Below are positions 12,940 through 25,100 of a stretch of 64,000 bases of DNA, piece by piece. Made by a program: the position numbers and the translations under genes. The first letter of the stretch is position 1. Each line of letters opens with the position of its first letter. The stretch comes from Acanthaster planci. Taxonomy: Eukaryota > Echinodermata > Asteroidea > Valvatida > Acanthasteridae. The stretch is taken from contig NW_019091374.1 in the NCBI RefSeq assembly GCF_001949145.1, positions 532,579 through 596,578 of the forward strand, written 5' to 3'. Under the pieces are notes generated by a model. That model was not told where the DNA came from. It worked only from the letters and a program-made list of their open reading frames with translations, and did not search any database.

Positions 12940-15660
12940 TTCATTTCAAATAACTAATGAAATATGATTAAACTGAAGAAAATTCTTCAGAAAACTCCAC
13001 CCAATAACCTTTATTAATCCAGTATATCAAAGTAATGAGTAAATACATCCTTGTCATTTGTTGGCGAAGCATAGCCCATCTGCCTACTGAAACAAAAGGT
13101 TTTCTTTGAAACTGATCTAGTTACGTTGATACTGGTATCAGAGTATATCGCATAACTAGAGTGGATCCAGGAATTTGTCGGGGGTGGGGGCGGTCAGCCG
13201 GGATTGTCTTTATGTCTCATTTTTGGCAGACAAACAGAAACGATGATGAAGCACTACATGACACACATTGTTTACAACGGTACTGGTGAACTTACTTTAG
13301 TTATTTTTTATTATCTTTTGTACCCTTTTCTGGTATCAGAGCGGGGGGGGGTCGACCCTCCTAACCCCTGGATCCACGCCTACTTATAGATGTTTCAAAG
13401 AGAAATATAAAGTCTACAGAACAGACCTTTTAACAAAAAAATCAGACATTGTGTAATAATTGACTCGAGATATACAAATTAACACCAAAGCTTAAATGTA
13501 ATACGGACACACGTGTACACACTCGAACTCTTAAAAGTAAGACAATACTAACCACTGCATGATATCAAAGGAAACATTATACAAATGACGACTCTTAAAT
13601 TAAAATCAATTTATTGGGCCTACAACCAAGAAAAAATGATTTGAAATAACAAATGTTCTCGGGTAAAACACTGTTATAATTGCTCATTATTAATTAAAAT
13701 ACTACCAGTAAACAAAGGATATACATGAAATTAATTCCTTAGCGCGTGAAGGGGGAACATTATTTGAAACGCATTGTAAATGGAGATTTGTAATTTGATA
13801 CTTTTTAGATATAACTGAGCTCTTTATTAGCAACGAACCAATATCAGGAAGAGAAAAGGATGTTCACTCCTAAAAGAGCCAGGGCAGAATCCACCCCCCA
13901 ACATTTTTCTGACTTACTACAATACATTGTTTTTCAGGAGTTGAGCCTTTAGGAATTTTCAACGTAATTCTTTACGGTCGTTTTGACACCACTTTGGTGA
14001 AAATTGAACGTACCGTTCTTGCACAGCGCGCATTTTTCTGAAACAGGTCAGGGGAAAATGTATGCTTTTTCCACTGCGGAGCTCAATGCACGCGGGCTTG
14101 GACGCATGTAGCCTTGAATTTCAAATTACCGTAACAACAAAACCCTACGTCTGATTTGAATTCAAACTGCATCTTTGCATTGAAAAGAAGTGTTTTGACA
14201 TGCTTGCCAAGTTTCAAGAAAATCGAGATGAGCACAGCCGAGCTTTTAGGGGGAGGAATCCACCCCCACCTGGCTGTTAGAGGGGCCAATATAAACTGTC
14301 TATTTTAGGGTTAAGGCTTTTCTTTTAGAATTACACATGTTAATTTATGGATTACGGAACCGTTTTGGGTCTCTCGGTCGAGCAGCGAGTGGGAAATAAA
14401 AAAGAGGGCGCCCTATTCACCCGTTCTGTTCTGTAGCCTTATCGTAGACGACACTGACACCTTTTCTCTGTCTGAAGGAGTTATCCCCGTCCTATATGTG
14501 TGAGGTCATGGATTGCTTAAGGAGGGAAACATGTTATCAACTTCCATTCGCCGTAAACCCATGAAACCGTTTGCCTGAAAAACGCACATAAATGATTCCC
14601 TCCGAAAGACTACTGCAAAGTTTTATGTACAAATACGCATGTAACTAGAAATCCCCACACCATGCCACTACACCACTACAGTGCACTACATCATCTTATC
14701 TCAAATTTTTGTGACGCATAGGCCTACATAAACGAAAACAATCGCCAAAAAATGAAAAAGTGTCAACAGGAACGCGTTATACAGGGCCGTGTTTCACACG
14801 GATCAGGGATCCATGCATCGTTGGTTTACGGACACCAAAACCCACATAGAGGGTAGTGCGAACCAGTGTTAGGATCACTGATCGAGATTCAGATTCATGT
14901 GGAACAAACAGACCTGTGTTGCGAGAGACCACTGCCAGGCGCACTTCAGTCTGTTCACACCAGCGGGACCATTTATATAGGCCTACCCGTCACGGTTGCA
15001 TGAAAACCAACCCGTAACTGCAACAAATCCTGACAAGCTAGCCTGATAGCTACCTCGGACTCAATAATAGCGCTAGCCCGCCCGCAAGCAGTCCAATCGC
15101 CGACTGCTGTGAGCATTTGACCACCGAAGAGAAGATTTAGGCTTATATTATGCCTCGTAACTCAGGAACTTTCGTTTGCTCGAAATTTGAGTAAGTCGAA
15201 TTTTCTATCCATTCAATTGAGATCCGAGTTATCGCGATTTTATAGTTTTATTTTGTAAAGTATTCAAAATTTGCTACGCAGCGGCTCTTGTTTTTTGTGG
15301 GGGGGGTCAAAATCGTCAATTTGCGGCGGCGAGTTTGCCCCCCCAATCTTATTTCGGCGACTATTTGCAACGTAAATGATTTTTAAAAAGCAGCCCAAAC
15401 AAACTCCTCATCATTTAATAATAAGAAGAAAGCAAACACTACCCTTAGCCCCATTTTATCAGGTCTGACAATTCCATGGTCGAGTTCCAAAACTTTCTAA
15501 CGATTACCAGGTGGCACTTCAGTTCTCCTAGGTCGCTGAGTTCTAGACGTCACGCGAGTCTTACTGAAGTAAAAATAAAATAAGAAAAAAGGACAGTTAT
15601 TTTGTTTAGAATAAGCAAACTAATAACTTAGGGTACATACTGTGACTGTCAATTCTGTGG
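12940..15660. other. gene-poor stretch
   Basis: No exon recognised. A GTGGATCCAGG near 13161 and its reverse complement CCTGGATCCAC near 13367 bracket about 220 bases containing G-runs and may be ends of a small unclassified element. The 68-codon minus frame at 14083-14289 is antisense to a G-rich segment and looks like chance. Confidence 0.35.
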
Positions 15661-15693
15661 TTTTCTGTTTATTTTGTTGCGAGCGGGTGAGGT

Positions 15694-15902
15694 CTTACCA
15701 TGAGTTCTTCAGCCTTCGTACCAATTACCTTCTCCGCAGTACCAAGCGGAATTCCTCCATGACGGTTTGGCAGATTCAGTCCCTGATCAAAGGGAAACAA
15801 TCGTGCTAAAAGAGTGTCAATCTCTGAATACCAGACACTTGTTACGGAGCAGTTTTCGGCAAAAGGTGGACCCATTTCCTCAATTTTTAACAAAGAATTC
15901 AT
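15694..15902 (-). CDS. possible exon or 3' UTR open frame, unrecognised
   Basis: A minus-strand frame begins ATG at 15902 and runs to a good donor (CTCATG|GTAAGA) at 15694/15693. Its composition looks protein-like (ENCSVTSVWYSEIDTLL) but no domain is recognised and no following exon was found. It lies just beyond the stop of the EGF-SEA-EGF gene, and an AATAAA on the minus strand at 15673-15668 could be that gene's polyadenylation signal, in which case this is 3' UTR. Equally it could be the first exon of another minus-strand gene. Confidence 0.2.
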
Positions 15903-16163
15903 AAGTCAGCACGAGAAATACTTTTCATGTATGAGATACGATTCGTTCTCTCGAGTCGTAGGTCTACTCTCTGGGTAGGCTTGGGATACTAAAGTCAAAC
16001 GAACGACTAATATCTCGTACGTACGAGTAGGAAAAAGGGATTCTGTTCTCGCCAGTTCCTTGATACAACCTCCGCTTATCGTCGCTTAAATAAATGGGCT
16101 ACTTTGCAATAGACTTTGGCTGTATTGTCTTTGCTGAGCCTATGACACTAGCACATCTAAGTT

Positions 16164-19100
16164 TCAAACATTAAGAGTTTTTACTGATTTCATGGGGTAC
16201 TGAGGGTCGTTGACGTAATCAATGCTGTCTTCAGAGGTCCTATCCCAGCAGTGACGATCGTTGCTCGTCGGTTTCCTCTGGCGAGCGGTGGCAATCACTC
16301 CAAGGCAGTAACAGACGGAAACAGCAAAGATTGTAACTAGGAGCGCATAACCCAGGGGAATTAAGATGACAGCAATCGACTCGCCTGAGTATTGGGGAAA
16401 TGTCAGAAAATAAGATAAAATTAGTGCTGCAGTCGGGTCAATCAACAAGTTCCTTCAAGTTAAACAGTCAATCACCCGCCGGAGGAAACAGATGAGCCCT
16501 CGCTTATATTACGAACAGCTCCATACTTTCTATCTTAGTTTCCTCTATTTTCTCTTATTACATTACATTGTATTTATGGCTCGTAGGTTTTTTACGTGTA
16601 TTCTTGATTCGTATTTTAATGAACGTATGGAAATAAATGTTGTTTTTGAATTTGAATTTGAATCACAAGTCATTCGGGCTTATCCGTCATGAGAAAAAGC
16701 ACCCCCTCATCGGTTGAAAAGAGCCATTTTGGTGACGAGAGATCAATTTGTTGGTAGCGACGCCACCGTATGAACGCACGTATTTCACAGTCGTTTCTTA
16801 ATATTAGGATAAGAATAGATTCTGGTATAGGTATAGCATTTTTTCTTGCCAACGCCCTTCAGTTCAGGCTCATGCACATGTGCTGAATGCATCTCCACCA
16901 TTATTCATTTCTTCGTTCAATTCCTTGGACCTGTTGACCTACGAGGGCGCGCTTCAGACATGGCCTTGGTGTTTGAGAAGTTTAAGGACGAGGCCTACTT
17001 TAACGAAAGGTTCAATGCCATTTCTGCGCCAAAGGAAGACTCAACTCCTACAAAAGAGCTTAAAATTAAGATTGAAGCCAAGCACCGTCCAAGGTATAAC
17101 ATTGTGCAATTTGAAATTTGCGGAAAACTAGAAATCGCTCTTGATAAGGTAAAGTTGGCATTGATCGAAAAGTCCGATCCCAATTCAGCGATTTGGGCGG
17201 TACAAGAGGCTGAAGAGTTTATAGCCGACAAGTAAAGAGAATTCTAATCACAGACGGAAGCAAGGTTGGTTGGGCTACAGTTTCGCAGTTGGACAAGAAA
17301 GGCTCCGGACACCTATCAGCAAACAACAAAAGAACTATTGCCGAGGAAGAGACTTTGAAAGAACTAGGGAGCCGAAAGAGAAGAGATCAGCCGCCTTTTT
17401 AGAAGTACTCAAAACTGAATACTGTTTTCAGGCTGAATCGTTGTGCATGCAGGCCCACACCCTGCATGCTGTCTGAATAATCCATACTCGCATGCATTTC
17501 TCTCCTCTTTGTTTTAATGGGGTTGATGTGTAAAACCAAAACTGTTTTTCATGAGTATGAGCGCAGCGAAATAGCATGAAAATGCATTTCCCACTAAAGG
17601 AGCCTCCGTTGCTAGGAGAATTTGGTCCAAGTTAGACTCTCTTTGGTGGATAAGCTAAATCACAAGCTATATTCAACTTTGACAAAAATATACCCTTGTC
17701 ATTGTTCAACCGTTTTTCATGACTAGTCTTGTGAAAGTATACAGAACTTGTGACTGGACTTGTGATAGATTCGACAGCACTTAAATGAAAAAAAAGCAAC
17801 CGCCATTCACCGATCTGATCCCATGTTAGACATTCCAAGCGTTTGTGAAATGGCAAAAGTACTTTTTGATATAATATTTGTTGAAAGGAAAACTTTGGGG
17901 AATACGGCATGAGACTTGGATAAAGACCGACCTCGAGACACTTCACACCTCGAACCTTCATAGCCGGCAACGCAACTGTGGAAATGAAAAATGAAGAGCT
18001 GAGAAACGCTGTGTTGATGATGTCGGAGAGCATACTCTTTATCAGGGTAGAATTCAAATCATGAACCTCCATCCCCATCCCAACCTGAAAACAGTAGGTT
18101 GTTTTTGCTATGCATATATATGACTTTATTGTATTTAAAACTCTTGAACCATTATCAGGATTGTAAAGAAACAAAAACAAATTTGCAGAGTTTATAAATG
18201 TTTGGAGAACTGTACTCTGCCTCTGGTGACCTCGATAGGTGAGCAATATTGTACGTGTACATGTACATAGGCCTATTTGTTTTTACTGAAAGCGGTATAC
18301 TTACGTACAGTTGCTTGAATAATCTTCAATACTGGGGGTGCATGTTCCGCCATTCCGACAATACCCGTTCTCACATACAACTGAAAATCCAAGAAAGCTG
18401 AATGGTCTTAGATCTATTATCGACTATTATGATCTATTATCAGGATGACAACTAGTGCAAAAGCTGTAGCCACAGGAGGAACGAAACGAACCATGGATGC
18501 GTTCGAGTACTTTCCACAAATTGACTCGTGTTCAACTCGGTCCCCGTAGTCTCATTTATTTGACACACAGTACACTTGGCCATCCCAGCACAGGGTTGCC
18601 TGTGGAAGCTCCTCGAACGCACCCCAAAAGTGTTTTCTGACTAAAAGGAGTATTGACTGTGCTGTTGTGACGTGTACTTACGCTCCTGTGCAGACGTTAA
18701 GCTGGGATCGACTTTCATGTTAGATCTTGACAGCATGTTTTTGCTACTGATGGCACCCATTAGAGCCCCCTGAACCATCTCTAGGGTTGTGTTTGAGTCT
18801 TTGTTGAATGACACAATCGGTACCGCCCTGATACTTCTGCCGCTCCGGCTTATCTTTTGGACCCGAGCGCTCAGGAAACCGCCTTCACCATCATTAAACT
18901 CGTTTTCAATCTTGTAAAACAAAGAAAGCAAAACACGCAAAGAGTAAGTCCACCTGTACTGCATATTGTTACGGAAGGCCCAGAAGTTTCATCCTGGCAT
19001 TTTTGTCGTTATCTTATCAATTATTAACTTAACTCATAAATTAACTCATCATGCTATCAGCATCTTGTCTGTAATGTAGTCTTCATTACGATAAAACACT

Positions 19101-22100
19101 CCAGGATCTCAACAAGTCAGGTGGCATTTGCAGAGCTCCGTAGTTGATAAAAACCAGTTGAAACATCGAAAAGTTTGTTAATAAAAATGAAAACCAAAGA
19201 TTTAATGGTAAAAAGACTATTGTTATTCACCCAATGAAATAAATATTCATGAGCATGAAGATGGAGGGGAGAGCGAAGAAGTAATTGTCGAATTTCGTTT
19301 CGCCGGCTGATACAAATGAAATGGCGTCTCGGTACTTCATACAAATCTAAGATTGTAAATGAGGATCAGAATAGCTTGATTCTTACAGCTTGCCGGAGAA
19401 AATTCATGAACAATGTGGAATTTGGGTCATCCGGGAAATCGTTGAACATAGCTGGCTCGAACGTTTCACCTGCAAACTCCTCTATCGCGATCGACAGACG
19501 AAATTCGTTCACCGCTGAAAACCAAGTCAACAAACATAGCAGTATTCCTATGCTGTGGACTAAATCTCAACACCAATTTAAAGGAAAAAAATGGATAGGC
19601 CTATAGAAGTGATCACATATTTGTCTTGGTACATTTTTGGATAAGCACTAAGAATACGATTTTAATTTCAAATGATTTGGATAAAATCACATAAACGCCA
19701 TAAATTTCAGTATATGCCTATTCCAATTTTGAACCATAAAATGCCATTACCAATGCAGGTGTCCGAAGCATTCCTCCGACCAGACCCAAATGGACAGTCA
19801 CACTGGTGGCGTCCCAGTCGCAAAATGCAGGTCAAATCTCCAGAACAAGTCGACGCATCTTGAGGGTCGCAGTCGTCTAAAGGAATTAAGACAAAGCCAA
19901 ACAACACTGCTATCCTTGAACAGACTAATAGTTTTGAACTTAGGCCGGTTTGTCGCGAAAAAGCAATTACCGACTTTATAGATTTCCATTACTATTGGAA
20001 TATTGAAGTGCATGTAACGTCAATATAACGTCATCAGGTATTAAATTACCACTAATTTTTGTTCAATCTTAAAGAAATATTTCCAAGTATAACTAAGCAA
20101 TTGACTGATGCAGCTTGGGCCGGGTAGACCATATCTTCTTGCAAAAGAATTGCCCGTGACCTCAACTTCCAGGATGTAATGATTATGACATCACAACTCC
20201 AAAAGGATGGATTTGTTTACACCGGACCAGATTACTAATAAGGCAGGCGTTAAGAGTACATGGTATGCCTAGCATCAGTTACCAAACGAGGATTGCTGAC
20301 AACACAGCAAGAAAGGGCGCCCCGTGTGTGACACATCAAAGACAGTTTTTGTTCGACATTTGAGATTTGTCTCTTTTTTTCGTGAGTACAGACAAAAACT
20401 TCTTCATAGATACAAACAAATTACTTTTCAAAGTTTCAGAATTATGACGTCATCATCCTTGAACTTTTGAAGGGACAATTTCAAAATGACCAGTCTCCTC
20501 TTTTCGTCATGTTGATAATTATAAATGTGCTTCTAACCCAAATCATGTGATGACATTAGCTAGATTTTCCGATGACATGTGTCAATACTCTGTGACGTCA
20601 TCAAACAAGAAATCGATCATCACCTCGTAACAAAACCCGCTATTAACGTGACGACGCAGGTACGAACGGAAAAGACGGTGCATGACATCATTCCACCCCA
20701 AAATTGAAACAAAATGGCGTTCGAAACTCAGCCTTTTTTGCGGAAAATACCCTTATAGATTGACTGTGCCGCCTCTTGATGCCAAACCTGAGTGTACTCC
20801 ACTTTCATGCATTTTGTTGATGGTCAGCTGTTGATCATACTATAGGGTGTAACATTTAAGCCGGCAAAATTCGTGGAACTAAGCGAGAGGGACATCGTTG
20901 CACGCCGGTCGTGCCAGTATTCGTGTTTGTATGGGGATACCACAGCTATTCTCGACGCAGACAGTCGGCAAAGTTGAACCTGGCTCAACTTTGCCGATCG
21001 TTCGCAGACTGGCTTGCGTGTGTCTACGTTGTCGGCGACACCTCCGTTTGGCATGTTTTCATATGTCTGCGTTGCAGTTTGCGTCTTGGTTGCGTTGCCC
21101 TCTGCGTTTGTTACGTCGATAAGGAAATCAGGCTTTACTCGTGTGACAGAAAGCAATTACCGTAGTTACATCTCTGGCACTGAATCCAGTTTACAAACTG
21201 TTCTCGGACCCCTGTTGTTTTTAATCTATGTTTACGAATTGGAGGCCGCGGTAACTTGCAGATTACTGATGCACACTGACGGTGCTGCCCTCATTGTATC
21301 AGACAAAACACATTCAAGTACACGTACATGTATTATAGAACAAAGGCTGACCGCAGAACTGAAATCTTTTTGTAGTTGGATGGCTGACAAAAAGTTGTCA
21401 TTGAAGCGTGGAAAACGTGGAGGTATATTGTTTGGCAACAAGTGTTGACTGAAAACTTCTAAAGGGAAGTTTATGCCAGCCAGAACAGAAAATTGAGGTA
21501 AATAAACGTCCCAAGGCTGCTAAAGAGAGTTCGAGTCTTACGGTCCAATTCTGTCAGTGTCAAGAAACGGCAGACGTTACAGCAACATCAATATTCGGGA
21601 CTTGGGGCGAGTCGTGAATTTTGAATGCTAATTTTGACGTATACATTGACGATAACCGGTGTCCTTTCAGAGTCACCATAAAAGTCTGAGTCACCCATCC
21701 CACATTCTACGAAGTAAGCGCTGTGAAACGACTCTCACCACCCAGTGTAATGAGGCGTTGATAGAACACCAATATATTTCAGCCTGAGCCCGAATCTTCT
21801 TAACTAAAGCTCAACTGGACGTCCATTTACGTAGCCTGAAGTGCCAGACTGCATATACGGCTACAAACGGGCCAGGGACTGAATTGATTAGTGCGTGCCC
21901 TTTTTTTTCTTTCTCAATGAAGGTCCACCTAAGTGTCTTCTGATTAGTTAAAAACTCTGGAGGGCCAACGGGTGTCATCTCGCATAATCAGATACAAGTA
22001 TAATTGAAACATGTTTGTTATTAAATTTAAAAGTTATATTTGATTTTAAACGTGTTCTTGCATATACAACAGTTTGTATAATGTTGATTTTTTTTTTCAT

Positions 22101-25100
22101 GTGTAAATGTTTCAGTGTGGGATATAGTGAGGATTCTCGACATCAGCATCGGTAAACGTACGTAGTAGACTGCCTGGCAGCCCCCTGTCCGAGTCCTCGA
22201 TCCTTGCAGTGGTGGCGGCTTTTTGGCATTGCAAATATGGCATGGTTATGTACTCTGTTAACACTGCAAAATCGAGAGTGGAAGTTTCCAGAACGAAAGG
22301 CAGCATTGCATTTGCTTGGATAACAGAAAAACTGACCTGGCCTAGTTTCGCAATATGGATTGACAAGCTAATGCGACTAGAATGCATAGAATGGGAGTGC
22401 AAAAGAGACTGCGCTAGAGGGGTGAAAATGCCCCCGGGAAAATTCCATTGGCCCAAATGGTGGTTATATACAAGAAGTAGGTATGTGAAACTTAGGCTAC
22501 AAATGACCTCTACAAAACCTGCTAGGTCAGATTGACCCAGAATCTAAATTTGAGTTTGCTCAGTTCCTTTCCAGGTACAAAGGATAAGGGCCTATCCTAT
22601 CCTACAAGTCAGAAAAATGTCTTTTTGACCTAAAACTTTGTCTCTTTCTGACCCGAATAGATCATAACCCATTCAGATTAATCTGAACCAGCAGTTTTAA
22701 AGTGTAACACACAACGTTGTAGCGATTGACTTGGTACAAACGTTTCTGGCAGTGTTTCTTGATAATTTAAGTTTTCCACAGTTTGGGGGCACAATTTTTA
22801 TTTTTAATGGGATTTTGTGTCGGAATTTTTTCAAAAATTGCCTGTTCATACACAAACACACCCATCAACACACCCACACAGCAACGAAGCACACACTAAG
22901 TAACCCATTACGTGCGACGACCGACAATGATACGAGCGCTTTTCACATAGGCCTAAGCATAGAGACAGCGTTGCACTGTTTAGGTGTTTTTCATAACGAT
23001 GTTTGTTATGAGTAAATCTGTTTTGTTGTTTGTTTTAATGATTAAATCACTCCATTTCTTACATAATGAGCCAGTTCTTCAAAAAAGCAAGATCATTCGG
23101 GAACAAAGCACGCGTGCGAGTCCGCGTAGGGCGCGGTAGGGCAAATCTCGCACGCGCGTCCGAATGACCACGGACGCATCCTCGACTCCATGAGCAGCGT
23201 GTGCGTTCCTTCACTAGCGTGCGAGGCATGGTGGGAACCAACATGGCGCGGCAATATCGTTCCCATGGGAACGAAGTTGCTACGGACGTGCTTTGTTTTT
23301 GCCATGAGCTGATAGAATACCAAATACGGGCGATTCACAAGAGTGCGCCTCCAAGAGTTTGCAACTCGTCGACCAATCACCAGGCGCAAAATCTGTCGAC
23401 CCTTTCCAAACGCGCATTTGGTCCACAGGTTCTGCGCACTGTGATTAGTCAACGTGTTGCAAATTCTTGGAGGCGCACTATTTTGAAACGCCCGTATCGG
23501 TTCATTCGAGTATATATCCAGTTTAAAGCTGTTTACATGTTATGACTGTAAAATTCCATTACCCCAAATTGTGGCTTACGTAGTGTGTCCTTTATTTGAA
23601 TCTCAGGAGCTTGTGGCGCCAAATCCATACACGGGAACAGTAGTTTTAGGTGACAAAGTACACTGACATAGTACACTGACATTGACGAAACGTACTCGAA
23701 GCCACGCTTCATTTTTTGTGAATAATTTGCGTCATTGTTGGTCTTCGCACACAATGTGTTGTGATGTTATACATGGATGTATCGGTACAATCATAGAGAT
23801 TATCAACTGAATGGCCCTCCAGACTCTGCAAAATGAAAAAATTATATGGGGCCTTTTTAGGAATTTAACTTCTGCACATCGTGGACGCCATGTTGGGGCC
23901 CACCTTTTCAGCACAGTTTCTCATAATTTTGGGCGAGGGGGCGTCTTATTCACTGATAGGATCTGCCTAATCATGATAAAGTTCAAGTAATTTTCCTTCG
24001 TGTGTTTCTAGATGGAGCCTTTATCTATAAGACCACGTCATCATCTCTTGTTTGTGTTTTTGGCATATCACTCACAACATTTGAATAATTTAGGTGGTTG
24101 TAGGCAAATGCTTCAAGTTTTGGTCGGTTTTATATAATTGCTCATATTCCCAGAAGCGAAGGCTGCTTGAGGACGGTTTGAAAACCAGAAAGTTGACCAG
24201 GGTTTCAAAACATTTCCGAAATTCAAAACAGTTCAGTCGCGTTTAAAGTTCTGTGGATTATGGTGTAGCCAAAAGTGTACCCTTGAGGACAGTCAGATGA
24301 AACATGAACGCTTTGACAAAACGTTGCTACCGTTTTACCTGTAACCTACATCTCTGGCTACAATCGTACTAGCTTTCAATTTGATTGGATGTGGAGTTAT
24401 ATATATAAGACGTCTCGATATATGACGTCATTCCATTTGTTGGCATTTTCTGTTGACGCCTAATAGTATGCATAGTTTTGGTGGGTGATCAAATTTTGTC
24501 TCACATGCAAATCAGAAAATCGCATTCGGCCTGGCTTGCCTATCTAGTGTATTTGTAATAGTTCAACAAGATGACGCGAGTTTATAAACATATCTGTAAG
24601 GTAGATGCTGATTCAACTTGTTTCCAAAGGCCTGAGTACCAACAATTGCTATTGTGACGACGATTTTGAAAGAGAGCAATAGAAATCGTCAAGTCTCGGC
24701 GTATACAAATTCGAAAAGTTGCAATCTGTCCTGCTCCAAAGTGTTTACCTCGATATGGCTGGAAAGGCCTATTTACCATAAATCATAGTTTGAATGCCCT
24801 TCAGTTTAACCACGGGAGCTTGTGGCACCAACTCCACACAAAAGCACGTCTGGTTTTTGTGAAAAAGTACATTGAAAACGAAGTAACGTATTAATCAAAA
24901 CCGCCACGCTTCAATCATTTTAAAATGGTTAAACATTATTTGTTGGTCTTCACACGCAACTGCCTTTCTGAAGGAAATAGTTTCTTCTACATATCGGCGG
25001 TATAGCATTCGATTGCATATTAAACGGTTATCGGTTGATTCATCGAAATAATTTCTGTAATGTCATGTCCTTGCCCCTTATTAGGATTCATTAGAATTTA

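Noticed and set aside
17632-18246. 204-codon minus-strand frame as a single large exon
   Set aside because: Only 17975-17932, in another frame, completes the EGF domain with correct phases; the long frame is chance plus intron.
21014-21154. Cys/Val-rich open frame before the reverse transcriptase blocks
   Set aside because: It runs through the GC-rich hairpin block and matches nothing in reverse transcriptase; only the part after about 21155 is recognisable.
23093-23545. Overlapping open frames of 114-119 codons on both strands
   Set aside because: They fall inside two palindromic MITEs and reflect their GC-rich inverted structure.
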